Below, one piece after another: positions 22,834-34,411 of a DNA stretch of 64,000 nt. The stretch's first letter is position 1, and each line of letters opens with the position of its first letter. This DNA comes from Hyparrhenia diplandra (lineage: Eukaryota > Streptophyta > Magnoliopsida > Poales > Poaceae). The DNA is taken from assembly GCA_015847255.1 (NCBI GenBank), contig JADLZK010007652.1, positions 151,571 to 215,570 on the forward strand, written 5' to 3'. Made by a program: the position numbers and the translations under genes. The notes beneath the pieces were generated by a model. The model saw nothing but the letters and a program-made list of their open reading frames with translations, was not told the origin of the DNA and made no database searches.

Positions 22834-22888
22834 CTGAAAAGTGTCCAGCATGAGCACCAACCACAAGAGAAATGGCAGGATGATGGAT
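22834..22888 (-). pseudogene. Small captured exon, unrecognised
   Basis: A 55-nt stretch between an AACAG acceptor and a TTCAG|GTAGGTG donor on the minus strand reads IHHPAISLVVGAHAGHFQ. Both splice sites are good, which supports capture from a real gene. The family is not recognised. Confidence 0.35.
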
Positions 22889-24610
22889 CTGTTAATTGGC
22901 ATAGACAGGCTATCAGAGGTAGAGCTCAAATTGAGGCATAAATTCATGCATACAGGAAATGGAATGAAGGGATTGGGGACATAAAGCAGATGACTGAAAG
23001 TTCACCTCAAATGTTGCCTAATAGACCTTAAATCTTGATATAAGTACAGGTTCGTTCGATAAAAATCTGAATAATGTAGAGCAGTCAAAACAAAGGAATA
23101 TATTTACACTCACAAAAGCATCAACTATGAAACTCTGAAATTGTACTCCAGATAATCCTAGAAAACATAATAATCAAAAGAATAAATGCATGATCGATGC
23201 AAACTCTTCAAGAGACCAAACATGTTTGATCACTAACCGGTTGTTTAGTGCAAAGAAAAATTCTATCTCACACTAAATAGCCAAAAAGACAATGAAAAAT
23301 GGCAGAGCTGCTTTAGCTCTTCAAAATCCTGTGTAACGGTGCAAATTATGAAGTAGGATTCTCCCATAAAGACTAATCTGAGCATGAGCATTAACTAAAA
23401 TATTTTCTAAAAGCCAGAGAAGGTCTTTCTCATACTCTAAAATTTTGTAAAAGTAGGTATTAATATTAAAAAAAAACTGTACCAATTAGCTGCAAAAGTA
23501 GGTATTAATATTAATAAAAAAACATGTACCAATTAGCTGTCGGCCAAAAACCAATTAGCTACAGACAGAGGTAACTAAAATATTTTCTAAAAGACAGAGA
23601 AGGTCTCTCTCATACTCCAAGCTTTCAAGCACCATATTGCAGACAGAGGTAACTTGTATATACCTCCAAAATTGTTTTAGAAAAAAAAAAAGATAACAAA
23701 TGAAAGGCCTTCCAAGATTTCAAACACCATATTGCAGAGGTAACTTGTATATACATACAAAATTGTAAAAGGTTAAAATACTACAACAAAGATATGAATG
23801 TAAGGCCTGCCTTGCTTACCTAAACCTCTAAATCATCCACTTTAATCATTACTGGTGGCCATTGATGGCTGACCTGAGATCCTTTGTCTAAAACAAAGGT
23901 GCAATGATCATAGGCCAGCCAGCTAACATGGAAAGAAAATTAGTAAAAGATATACCAGATCAGCTGCACTACTTTAAGCAAAGGAAAATCAATCAGATGC
24001 GTGAGGAAGAGAGAGAAACACCTAGAGTTTCATGGAATCTAAGAAAAAGTACCGCAGTTAATATGCATTTTCCATTGCTGCAGACATATACTGGGCATAT
24101 GCTTCAGTTAGGTACCTGGATAACTGAGAAAACAAAACCCTCAACCTTGACCAGCAAATAATGCATTTTCCATTGCCATAGAATCTAAAAAAATAGGTTG
24201 ACTTAGTAAAAGCACAACTGACAGAAAGAAAAAGACAGGACACAAATTGCTTATCTCTTTGGATTCACTCTTGCCACTTTCGAGCTAATTGGTACTTGCC
24301 TCTTTGCTTTTTGTACATAGCGTTGCCACTTTGGTGCATTCATCTAAAGAGCCTTACTTTCTCCTCGGCACTTCAAAATCAAGGAGATCTTATAGTCCCC
24401 TGCCAATTCTCTCCTTCCCCATCTGTGTGTTTGAGATTTGCTTCTACACCCTGTGATTGAACCACCTGCAAACTGAGATAGTATGTGCACTTTGATTATT
24501 CAAGAAGCAATCTGTTGTCTCCCAGTTAACACCCACCCATTCATGAAGAAAGAACATAGAAATTTACCCGAGGAAGGGCAAAAATACGGAACTCCTGGTG
24601 AGAGCAAAGA

Positions 24611-24699
24611 TTATGAGAAGTCCACTGCCATATAACTTGGCTGCAGCGATGGATGCTCATCAAGGGCAATAGAATAAAGCTGATCTGTTTGCAAGAGCT
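24611..24699 (-). pseudogene. Captured terminal exon, unrecognised gene
   Basis: After a TTGTTTACAG acceptor the minus strand reads LLQTDQLYSIALDEHPSLQ then PSYMAVDFS and TAA. It looks like the C-terminal exon of a soluble protein. Upstream in the same direction are other exon-like pieces at about 25000-25115 (MWRARMWRDCSAKDIS... or DVEGKDVEG) and 25260-25290. I do not know the parent gene. Confidence 0.35.
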
Positions 24700-26342
24700 C
24701 TGTAAACAAAAGATATGCATTTTTAGTTAAACGACATCATGCGAGACTGATTAACAGACCTAATACCGTGGAAGAAGAAAAGGAAGGCATTTGTATAATA
24801 AAATGGAGGAAGTTGCCAAATATAATTATGTGGTTGTTAAATGCTAACATCAGAACTGAACATGTTCTCAAATTCAATAATAATTTAACTATTCTTACAC
24901 ACTTAGAGAAATGAGTAGGATGCTCCAAGAATTGAAGCCCAGTTCAGACAGAACAACAGAAAATCTGATAACCAAAATAACCTTCAATTTTCCATCTTTA
25001 GACTATTCAGCATGCTCAAGGGCTTGCATTGCTGAGATTGGACAACACAGAACCCTTATATATAGCAGAGATATCCTTTGCACTACAGTCCCTCCACATC
25101 CTTGCCCTCCACATCCTTGAAATTACCCTACAAAATGCAGAAAAATAAGCCAAGATGCATCAGTTCAACTCCTGCTGTCATCATAAAATAGAGTGTCACA
25201 AGAACACAGACCAACAAAAGAATGTTGTTGAGGAAGGAAATTATTTCATGCTCATATATACCTCGTCAGCTTCCATAAACACGGACTGGAAGAATAGAGG
25301 GTTGTCCAACTTTCTGAGTCACAGGGCTCGACGGGGAATCCAGCTAGCATCCAGAGTAGGACCTCTACATCACCGACAAGGAATCAAGGAACAAAAAGAT
25401 TAATATCGTTGATGCAAAACCAACCATATACTGTAAGGTTTTTTATTAAATAAGCTATGCTAGAGATTTGATCTACATCAGCATCACTAATAGTGTAGTA
25501 ATGTAGACCCTTGGGCTCCTGGCTAATGTGTGAACCTAAGGAGAAGACAAATTTCAAGATCAGCTATGAGTTAACCTGACAGCAAGTTGGTTTCCTAATT
25601 TTATATTAGCACCGATTAATGGAAAAGGTATTTGGCTAGGCTGAATGGTGGACTCACTTTTCCACGATTTCCAAACATGGTTCAGATCCCAGACCATTTT
25701 TGTTCAGAGAATAGGAAAGAGGACATACATTGACCCAAATGCTCATGTGGCTAGCTAATTGTATCTACCAAATCTATCTTTCTAGGTCTGATGTATACAT
25801 GAAACATGGGTACCCTTTCAACAAAGATGTAGTATTATTTCTAGGACATGTAGTATTATTTCTTTTTTTTCATGTGAAACTAATTAAACAGTAGCCAACC
25901 ATATAATCTTTCTCTCCAACTCAGATCCCTAAATTCTCATCTATCTATTACAAAAAAATAGATAATTGTATAATACCAATCCACCAATGCAGGAGCATGG
26001 AACAGAGTAAAAATCATTCATTGAATATGTTTGAGGCCGTCATAAAGCATGCCTATCTCAGGAAGCACACATTAGGTAAATAATAAAAGCAACCTCAGTG
26101 TCATATAATTTTGAATATAAGATTATCAAGAATCATGGTAGCAAGGCACTTATAATCGGTCGTCCATGCTGTAGATTAAAGAGCACTTATTGTAGTACAG
26201 GAAAGGAACACCCAAATATACAGTATACAGGTAGCAGCAAGACACGTCGATGACATCCATTAAAAAAATGATGTACTGATGCATAAATTCAATAGAATAA
26301 TCAATTCTAAAGAAGATGGATGAGCATGTGCCATGAGCTGAC

Positions 26343-26397
26343 CTGAACGGAACCAACAGAGATAGGGTTTCCTGTAGGCTAGGTCGTTTTGCTCCAT
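26343..26397 (-). pseudogene. First coding exon of Helitron-borne transcription unit
   Basis: An ATG at 26397 opens MEQNDLAYRKPYLCWFRS and ends at TCAG|GTCAGCTC. It is preceded by a GC-rich leader (26400-26720) that contains an upstream ATG (near 26458) with a short reading frame and two AAACCCTA telo-box motifs. The open frames through the GC-rich leader itself are compositional. Function unknown. Confidence 0.35.
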
Positions 26398-26754
26398 TGC
26401 CAGGGACGACCGCCGTGGGGTGACGCGCGGCGCCGCTGCTCAGCCCGGGGGCGCCATGGCGCTGCCGCAGGGAACCCTACGTCGGAATCGCCGCCGTGAC
26501 GCCACACCGAGAAGAAGAAGACGCCTAGGGTTTCCTGTAGCACGAGGGAGAGGGACAGGAGGGCATGCCGGGGGAAGGAGAGGGGGGAGGAGGAGGGCGG
26601 CGCTGGGGAGGAGGAGGAGGCCGCCGGCGCCTGCCGCCGGTGGCCGCCGTCGACGCCGTGGCGGGCGGGCGGAGCGGGCCGTCGCGGAGCGGGCGGTGCA
26701 GGGGAGGAGAGGGAGGCCGTGAGTTTTTTTTTTTTTTTTTTTTGCTGAGTGGGA

Positions 26755-26780
26755 AATGTGGTATATATTCGGTAGGGGAG
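26755..26780 (-). promoter_or_regulatory. TATA-type promoter of Helitron-borne unit
   Basis: Minus-strand CCGAATATATACCACATTTCCC precedes an A-run (26743-26724) and a CT-rich GC leader. The arrangement mirrors the second Helitron unit (TATA near 54360, A-run, GC leader). Confidence 0.45.
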
Positions 26781-26837
26781 AGGCGGGGTTCTTTTGCAAA
26801 AGGCAGAGGCGGGTGGGTAAATAAAAAATGACCGCGA

Positions 26838-26940
26838 ATTCGGGTAATACGGGAATTTTCCCTTCTTCGGGTGTAGGAGGTCGGGTAATACGGGAATTTT
26901 TCCTTCTTCGGGTGTAGGAGGTCGGTAATACTGGGTGTAA
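26838..26940. repeat. Tandem repeat, about 41-bp unit
   Basis: 'cgggtaatacgggaatttt' plus 'ccttcttcgggtgtagga' is repeated about 2.5 times. It is non-coding and lies just outside the promoter-like 5' end of the Helitron cargo, possibly marking the edge of the element. Confidence 0.85.
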
Positions 26941-26944
26941 ACGA

Positions 26945-27540
26945 CCGAAGTTACTGTTTCATGGGAGCTTTTCTGGACCTAGACAGGATTCCTTGGAAAG
27001 TGTAGGGCTTTTTTGCAAAATTTCACCGGCCAATGAAAAATTTTGGGAGTGGATGGCCTCCCCGTAGCTGCTTTCGTAGATCAGGAGTCTTGAACTTCTC
27101 TCCGCTCGCACCAAACAAATCGAGGCATTGCTGGCTTCTCCACATGTCTTTACACGCTTTTCCAAAACACCCTTTTACGTTGACACCATCAAATGGATCA
27201 AGCATAATATTAGTTTATAAGCTGAGCAAAGCCAAAACCATTTTAATCCAGTAGTCTTCAAGTTACATGGGCTGCACTAAACATCCTCTAGAAATTTGGC
27301 AAACACTATTACGGGAATAGACACAATTTTTTAAAAATTGAACACAATTCTTTACTTGGTCCATCATTACATACGCCAAGTCGCCAACACATCAACACTA
27401 TTGGGGGACAATATAATGACAAGGTATCCTTTTCAACAAATGTGCAATAGCTGATAATGCTACACCATTGCATGGAATTTGTTAGATTTATGTGTATTAT
27501 TTCTTTTACAAAAAGTAATGTAGAGCGAGTCGTTCGCCGA
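26945..27540. other. Spacer with hAT-like MITE remnants
   Basis: No gene. 'ccaatgaaaaattttgggagtgg' and 'gcaccaaacaaatcgaggc' resemble degraded grass MITE termini, but I could not pair the ends. Confidence 0.3.
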
Positions 27541-27559
27541 GATCGTAGATGTCGACCGA

Positions 27560-28140
27560 TCCCGAGATGTGGACGAGCTCTATGCTACAAGGATCAAACT
27601 CGGTAGGGAGGCCGGTGTCAAGCGAGAACGGTGATGGGGAGGCGAAAGGTGGTGGCTTGCTGCGCATGGGCTCACCGGAGGGTGGAAACGCATTGGAGTT
27701 CTTGGAGGAGGCGAGGTGAAGGCAGCTCGATGGAGTTGCTGGCTCGCGGTGCCGCGATGTCGTGGAGATGACACTGCTCCCGCCGGCGAGGTGGTCCAGA
27801 TGCTCCTAAGCGGTCGTGGTGATGTGGACGGGGCTAGGCCGAGGAGATGTCATGGCCACAACTCGGCGCTCTAATGGATGTGGCGGCGGGGTGGATGATG
27901 ACGATGCTGACGGCTTGGTCCGGGGTTTTATAGCGGCACTCTAGGGTTCCGGTCAAGGGAGCTGGCGTCTGGACCGCTTGATGAGACGTCCGGTGCACGT
28001 GGCGGTCATCCAGGTGTGAGGGCAGGTGGGCGAGCCAGGAAGGTTCGAGAAGGGGGTGTCGGGGCTCTGCTCGCGTAGTCCAGGGTACGTCACGGGCGTG
28101 GCCTAGGGCTGGCCCGTGATAACGTCACGACAGGAAACAT
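27560..28140 (-). other. GC-rich promoter-like segment of an unidentified element
   Basis: On the minus strand a GCTATAAAACCCCGG TATA box (about 27925-27939) precedes a GC-rich leader running to about 27560. It looks like an LTR or transposon promoter. No terminal dinucleotides or ORF were assignable. 28140-28740 has no recognised feature; at about 28515-28545 it shares 'acgatgaaaattaaac-tcgctg' with the NPF upstream regions. Confidence 0.35.
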
Positions 28141-28763
28141 TGAAGCAATGGAAAGCAGTGAGGGTAGCCTATACGGAGAAAGGAGGAGATGGCGAGGGGA
28201 CAGGAAAGAGACGGAGATGAAACGGGGAAAGACAACTGCTATGGCTGGCTAGTGGATCATCTTGGCCATGCAAGAGCGGTGGCTTCCAAATCACGTGTGC
28301 AGCGTACGCGACAGCGGCGGCGGTCCGGGTGCGTGTGCTAGGCACGTGAGGCAAGGAAGGCAAACTGTAGGCTGCTTGCTGGTGCTTAATTAGGTTGGGC
28401 TACGATGGTGGACTAAGCCGCAAGCTGCGTTGATCCATCTATGCTGGAAGGAGAATACATGTGTGTGCAAGGTTGTTGTACGCGTAGGGTACGAATAGGT
28501 ACAAACATACCAAGCCAGCGCAAACGATGAAAATTAAACGTCGCTGAGAATACTCTGTTTTGTTTGCTGAAGGTAGAAGCAGGACTATTGATAATATTTC
28601 CTAGAATAAGAAATGATCCTTGACTAAAAATAAATCTTTTACACTTTGAGCTATTTCTTTCGATTCTATGTTATTGTGTTGTTAATATTGCCTTTTAACT
28701 ACAAGCGCAAGGAGCCCGAGTCTCCGGCCAGCGCGTAGTTTCGCTTGCACGACCCCCGTGTAG

Positions 28764-29015
28764 GTGCAGCTGGACCTCTCACCCTTCCATTCCGATCGAG
28801 GACTCGGAATGGAAAATCACCCTTCCCGCAGAGCTCCCACCACTTCCCCGTCGCTGCTGCTCTCAAGCTGCATCAGGCACGTCAGTCAGAGGGGCCCCTC
28901 TCCGGCAAGGTCACCTCTAATGGCTTGGCAATGTCTAGGCGCCCTCATCGAACTCAAGCCGGACCCTGCTCTTGGTGAGCTGACTAGAGAGTGGGATTTC
29001 TCGCGGGTAAATTCT
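28764..29015 (+). other. Coding-like fragment, unrecognised
   Basis: A plus-strand open stretch ends ...CLGALIELKPDPALGELTRE, which has a protein-like look, but it lacks clear splice sites and homology I can name. It is truncated at 29220 by an LTR. Confidence 0.2.
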
Positions 29016-29219
29016 TTATAGCAGAGGTCATGCACAAGTTTTCCTCTGCATCATCCTTCTTCCTCCCGGGATGGCTCCTTCTTCCTACTCGTGGTCTTCG
29101 AGGTTTCTTTTTTGTCTCATGGAAGATTCAGCTGCTATGGCTTTGCACTGCTGTCTGGGAGGCACTCCAGCTAGTTTTCATGTCACTTTACAATAAAGAT
29201 AAAGATTTTCACAAACGCA

Positions 29220-30385
29220 TGTTGATGGTAATTATTGACCACTTTTATATATATGGAAAGCTATCAATCATGGTATGAATGCCATTAAAGTTTTATTATT
29301 TATAACGATTTCCACGAGTTTTGGTGCATATTTAGTTTTGCAATAGAACTCCGTAAAACAGCAGAAACAGAGCTGAAAAGAGAGAAAATAGAGAAACGGA
29401 AGAAAAGGACTGAACCAGGACAATTAGTATAAATTCTAAGAGTCTAAATGAGAAGAGAGGGCAGCTCGTGAAGGCTGGACCCCACCTATTGACAGGTGGG
29501 GTCGGGCGGCACCAGGGTGGGGCTGGCCGGCACCCCTTGGCACGCCATGTGTCCTGCTTCTGAAAGCTTCCTACAACCGACCTAGGGAGTACATCCTGGC
29601 CGTCCCGGTTTAATCTAAGGGCTGAGATTCATCCTATGGGGCTATAAAAGAAGGGGCAGGGGTACCCCCTGAAACCCTAATTCATTATTCATAGATAGAA
29701 TTTCTTCTCTCTGAGAAGTCTAGGGTTAGAGAAGTCGAGATCCTATGATTAGAGCATAGCCACTTCAAGATTAGCTACTACAGATCTTATTAGCAATCAA
29801 GTTTATTAGAAATAGAGAGATTAGTGAGGACTGCTTCAGAGGAGTTCCGGCCTCTCGAATCTTTCTCTCTTGCATTCTGAGAGATCATTCTCTTCGCAAG
29901 AGGAGGAGTGTATTTAGAGATTATTTGTTGTTCGACTTCATAATTAAAGTAAGTTTTGGTTTATTTTATTCTTTAAGTTTGCAACTCTTATTGAGTACTT
30001 TAATCTTGGTTGCTCTTGATTAGAGGGATAGTGTCTAGAGTAGGCGCGGTGCTTAGACTATAGTTATCTATGAATGTCCCTTTTTGGCTTGGAATCAGTG
30101 GTAGTATCATAAATATGACTTTTATAGCTTTATTGAATCTCTATAGCCCAGTTCCCGCCAAGAAGTGAACGGTAAGCTTTGTCTGTTCTTAGTAGAGTAA
30201 GTTTGCTTTACTTTATTAAGGATTAGCTTCCACGATAGAATAAATAAAGTAGGGTTTATCGAGATTAGAACTAGAAGCCAGTGTTCTCTCCTAATTTTAG
30301 CTAGTTTCTTAAGTACTTTTGATTGTGAAGAGGATTGGGTAAACGCTAGTTATATTCATGTCACAAACCAGTTTGATTGGGCTTC
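29220..30385 (+). mobile_element. Solo or partial LTR (plus strand), family E
   Basis: It begins TGTTGATGGTAATTATTG and is collinear with the reverse complement of 37721-36740 (TGTTGACGGTAAATAAAG). Shared landmarks in order are 'acgagttttggtg', 'agagagaaaat', a GC hairpin, 'aagggctgagattcatcct', a TATA box at 29643-29648, 'ccccctgaaaccct', and 'gtaaacgctagttatat' near the end. No gag-pol follows. A Gypsy LTR starts at 30463. Confidence 0.7.
29479..29502. promoter_or_regulatory. LTR upstream hairpin
   Basis: ACCCCACCT-ATTGAC-AGGTGGGGT forms a perfect 9-bp stem about 140 nt before the LTR TATA box. The related LTR at 36740-37721 has a 12-bp stem of different sequence in the same relative place (37406-37417 / 37428-37439). 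Confidence 0.7.
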
Positions 30386-30462
30386 GAGGCGAGGAAGGTG
30401 GCATAGGGGGCGGCGGTGTCCCGGCGGCGGCGGCGGCAAGGGGCGACGTGGCGGTGGCAGTG

Positions 30463-33400
30463 TGTCACGCCCCACTTTTAATGGGTCGTTAATCACACGT
30501 GTTTGCGCCAGGATCATGCCACAAACACGTCTATTAGTAACAGATGATGGTAAACAGAATTAATAGTAAACCGAGCTATAGAAATATAGGGTGGAAAGGG
30601 GCTTACAGTAGCGACGAAGGGTCACCAAGCCGGGTTACAATATCAGAGTTGGCCAACCGAGAAGCGGTGGATTAACTATGACACCGCCTGCGTACTCAAA
30701 AAGCGCAGACTTGTGCATGGATGAAATCCGGGCTTCAACGTCCTTCTCCTAAGCAAACACCTTACGAACTCCTACGATACGCGGGTCTCTACCTTGTCGT
30801 CGATCTTACCTTCACATGTCCCGATATCTGTAAAAATAGAGGGGTGAGTACAAACGTACTCAGCAAGTCCCAACTAGGAGGTTGTAATTATTAAGGGTTT
30901 GGGCCCTAGGAGAGTCTCTAAAACTGCTCTCGCTAGTTCCCGGGTTATACCATATCATCACTACTGTCATGGTCACCACAGGTTAGTCATCATCAAAGTG
31001 TATTCTAATCATAGATGTTCAGGCCTAGCACTTGCCCATTCCAAGGACGTGGCTATTCGAATAGATTCAATTAACTCTGCAGAGGTGTACAAATTTCCCC
31101 ACACGATAGGCACTGCCCTTACCACCGTGACTTGGCTTAGACAGGCCTAACGAGATCCCGTACCCGCTTGGGTGCTACCCTAGGTTTCGGTATAATCCTA
31201 CGACTTCTCGGGGGTTGGAAATGGGAAGATCACCTAGCATCCCATTAGCACACAAAGATTATGAAGATCACCTAGCATCCGCCAAATCAATAATTTGTAT
31301 ACGATAATAACATTGCGCCAAAAGTTTTACGTGGAGGATCACTTAGCAACCACGCCAACCCGACCTCGGAAGATCACCTAGCATCCGAGTCAGCTCCCGA
31401 TAGATCGTTGCCTACGCCGGCCACCTTGGATCGAAATTATACCTTAACCCAGCGGGGTGTAGAATCAAGCCGTCCCATCTCGGCGTGTGGCTGTACGTAT
31501 AATTGCACCAGGTAGAAGGTCTATGAACCGGTCCTTAGGGAGGCGAGCATCTCTCCGCGGGATTCATCCCCGATCGTGATTAGTCCACCTCCATGTAGAC
31601 TATCACCACTCACCTTTTTGTTGACATGGTTCACATTATTACTTAAGTTAACGACAAAGCCTAGCGAAGCCTCACGCACATAGCCCATGAGTACTACCGC
31701 ACGGCTTGCCCTGGTTATACTTATCTTAACATCTTATTAAACATTATAGTAATTAGGTCAGGTTAGGGGGGGTAAGGACTTGCCTGGGAGGTTCTTACGA
31801 ATCGGCACGGCGTCGAACGTCTCTAGCTATCTTCGAACGGAAAACTCCTATCGGGTCGATGTAGAACTACGGCGCATACGTTGATAACCTAGCTTGAACT
31901 AGAGCATCCAAAACAAACATAGAACATTATGGTGGCAATGGGTTAGATGCATAGAGCTAGATTTTAGATGAATTATGGAAGTTGTTTCATGCGAAACGGA
32001 GTTAGTATGCATGAGATATGGGTTTTATAATATTAATCCCTAGTTAAATCATTAGGGTAATATTATAATATAATTTTATCATGTAACAAAATTATAACTA
32101 ATTACATGATAAAATTCTACAATTCAAAAAATGAATTTACAAATTTTGTGGGAATTTTTCTGACACGGGAAAGTCTACTTTTAATACTCTGTGTACAATA
32201 GCCGGGTAGCTGTAGCAATTTACACAAAGGTACACAAAGAAAGCCTCCATACACGTGGATGCCACGTGGGTCCACGCGGACGCCACGGTGGCGACATAAG
32301 CGCCACGTGTGTCGGGGTCACCGGGCGGCACCGACGGCGGTTGACGAGGTATGACGGGAGGGGCGACGCGGTCGACCGATTGGTCCGGTCGCGGACGCCG
32401 CTATCGTTGTTGACGGTGACGACGGTCGGGCCCCGCCCGTCGCCCACGGCGGGCGCCACGGCCGCTCGCCGGAATCGGGCCCCCATGGCCGTAGCTCGCC
32501 GCGCTGGGGCGATTCCGGCCCTCGCCGCCCCGACCTCGATGGTGACGATTAGACGGGCGGTGGTTTCGCTTTTCCACCACGGCGGCGCACCGGCGGAGCT
32601 TGGGCGACGGCGGCCCTCGGGTGGCTCGCACACCGCTAAAGCAAGGGAAAAGGATGGGAAACGAATGGAATAGATTTGCGAGGCGTACCAGACTCGCCCG
32701 TAACGAACGACGACGACTCCAAACGACGGCGGGCAAGACGGACCTCTCACGGGACGGCGGCGAGTTTCCGATTTGGGGGAAACTTGTCCCTTGCTAGAAC
32801 GGAGGGCGGAGGAGGGAGGAGGGGAAGCGCACGGCATGTTCCCGCTCTGGGCGGAGCTCGCAGTGGTGAGGGCGAGCTCGATTGTGCCCCGAGGGGAGCT
32901 ATTTATAGGCCGGCGGCGACGAGCCCTCCCGGCGAGATATTTTTCCTTGCGCCCGATCTTTTCCGACCGCATCTCTGGGCGGCGGCGACTTCCAGCTGGA
33001 TCCTGGCTGCACCGAGCTTGCGCCCTCATGTTCCTCGTGCACCGGCTTGCTCTGGCTCGTCGGGTCACGTCGCCTACAGCGACGGTGGTCGTCCGTCATG
33101 GCGGCATGGTCGTCAGCCGCGCTCTGTGTGCGTTGAATGCGATCCCTGTGCGTGCGGACGGACTTGGGACGCCCTCGTCGTCGTGTGACTGCCCCGATTA
33201 ACCGCCGGGTCGTCCGTCACGTCGGAGAGGCCAGCGGTGCGCCAAGAAGGCTCGCGCTGGCGCCAGGCGCGTTTACTCCCACCTTGGTACGTGCGGCTTC
33301 GAGGTGGACGACAACGGGACCCGGCGGATAGAGCCAGCTGCTCTCCTGTTCGGAGGTCGTCTTGTCCCCCTGTCGTGGCAGGACCGTAGCGGTGCGGGAC

Positions 33401-34411
33401 CGGCGGCTACGCGAGCGAGAGGAAGAAGAAGACGATGGGGGTGGGGTCCGGCTGTCGGTGGGAGAGAGAGGGAGAAAGAGAGATGGGCTCGCTGGGCTTG
33501 GCTTTCTGGCCTGGCGGCTGGGCCGGCCCACTCGGCCACGCGGAGAAAAGCGGGGAGAGGGAGGAAAGGGTGCTGTTGGGCCAGCAAGAATGAGCCCACG
33601 AGCAGTTCCTATCCCCTCTCTATTTTCCTTTCCTTTCTCTATTTCTCCTTTCTTCCCTTCTCTTTTCTTTATTCCATTCCCTTATTATTTCATGTGTGTA
33701 AATACATATATATATTTATTATATTTACTTGCATAAGATCTTGAACTTATATTCTCCTAAGCTTTTATTTATGAGAATATTTATTCAAGGTGCTCATACA
33801 AATATATATGTGTACACACATTTTTTTCCTTTCTTATTATTTCATGTGTGTGTTTATATATATTCTATACATATTTTCATTCACTCAAGTACTTGGGCCT
33901 CCATCCCCAAATTTTATATCTTGGAATTATTTGCCCAGTTGTACCTTTGAATAAAATATGTATATATGTTTGTACACACATTTCCTAGAGTTTGTGATTT
34001 CATGTGTAACATATATGTTATAAATATTTATACAAGCACATTTATTCCCATGACCTTTATAGTCGAGAATATTTATTTATTGTGCTTATAAAAATATTCA
34101 TATATATTTTTGGTACACACGAAGTTTTCGTATCTATTATTCCCGAGAGAAAATTGTAAACCGCTTCTCATGCATTTACTTCCATAAATAAAATCTAGAA
34201 CTTACCTTGCATCTTTTTTGCGACCATAAAGCTCGGCAAGCAACAAACAAGATTTCCTATTTTCTATATGGTGAGGGTTTTAAATGTAGGTTTTTGAAAA
34301 AACGGTGGTTTCGGTCTAGTCTAGCGGAAAATAAATCAAGTTTTAGTTGTAATTCAAAAAGTTCAAATTTTTAGTGATTTTTTAAAATGATGCAAAAACA
34401 CGGGTGTTACA
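30463..34411 (-). mobile_element. Very long Gypsy-type LTR (3.9 kb), 3' LTR on minus strand
   Basis: On the minus strand it starts TGTAACACCCGTG (34411) and ends GGGGCGTGACA (30463). The preceding sequence AAGTGGGGTAGATT is a polypurine tract, as expected upstream of a 3' LTR. The interior is GC-rich at 32250-33600 (cytosine-rich open frames on both strands) and AT-rich at 33650-34250. It also contains the 'gggtgagtacaaacgtactcagcaag' phrase (30841-30867) seen in long-LTR grass Gypsy families. Open frames of up to 282 codons within it are compositional. Confidence 0.75.

Larger units (their letters stand above)
18506..26800 (-). mobile_element. Helitron carrying fragments of several genes (5' end not located)
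   Basis: On the minus strand the sequence ends with a perfect 7-bp hairpin GGCGCGC-AAAT-GCGCGCC (18533-18516), a 6-nt spacer and CTAG (18509-18506) followed by T. That is the canonical Helitron 3' terminus and insertion site (A|T). Rightward, the minus strand carries exon fragments with intact splice sites from unrelated genes (unknown membrane protein, lipin, aldo-keto reductase and others) and finally a TATA-bearing GC-rich 5' end near 26.77 kb. I did not find the 5' TC terminus, so the right boundary is a minimum guess. No RepHel ORF was seen; it is non-autonomous. Confidence 0.65.

Noticed and set aside
25050..25075. TCTCTGCTATATATAAGG (minus) as the 5' end of the first Helitron
   Set aside because: It lies inside a stretch that reads as coding (AKDISAIYKG), and further cargo and the promoter lie beyond it.
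32220..33744. Several 140-280-codon open frames on both strands
   Set aside because: They lie within the GC-rich part of a 3.9-kb Gypsy LTR, overlap each other in opposite frames and have no motifs.
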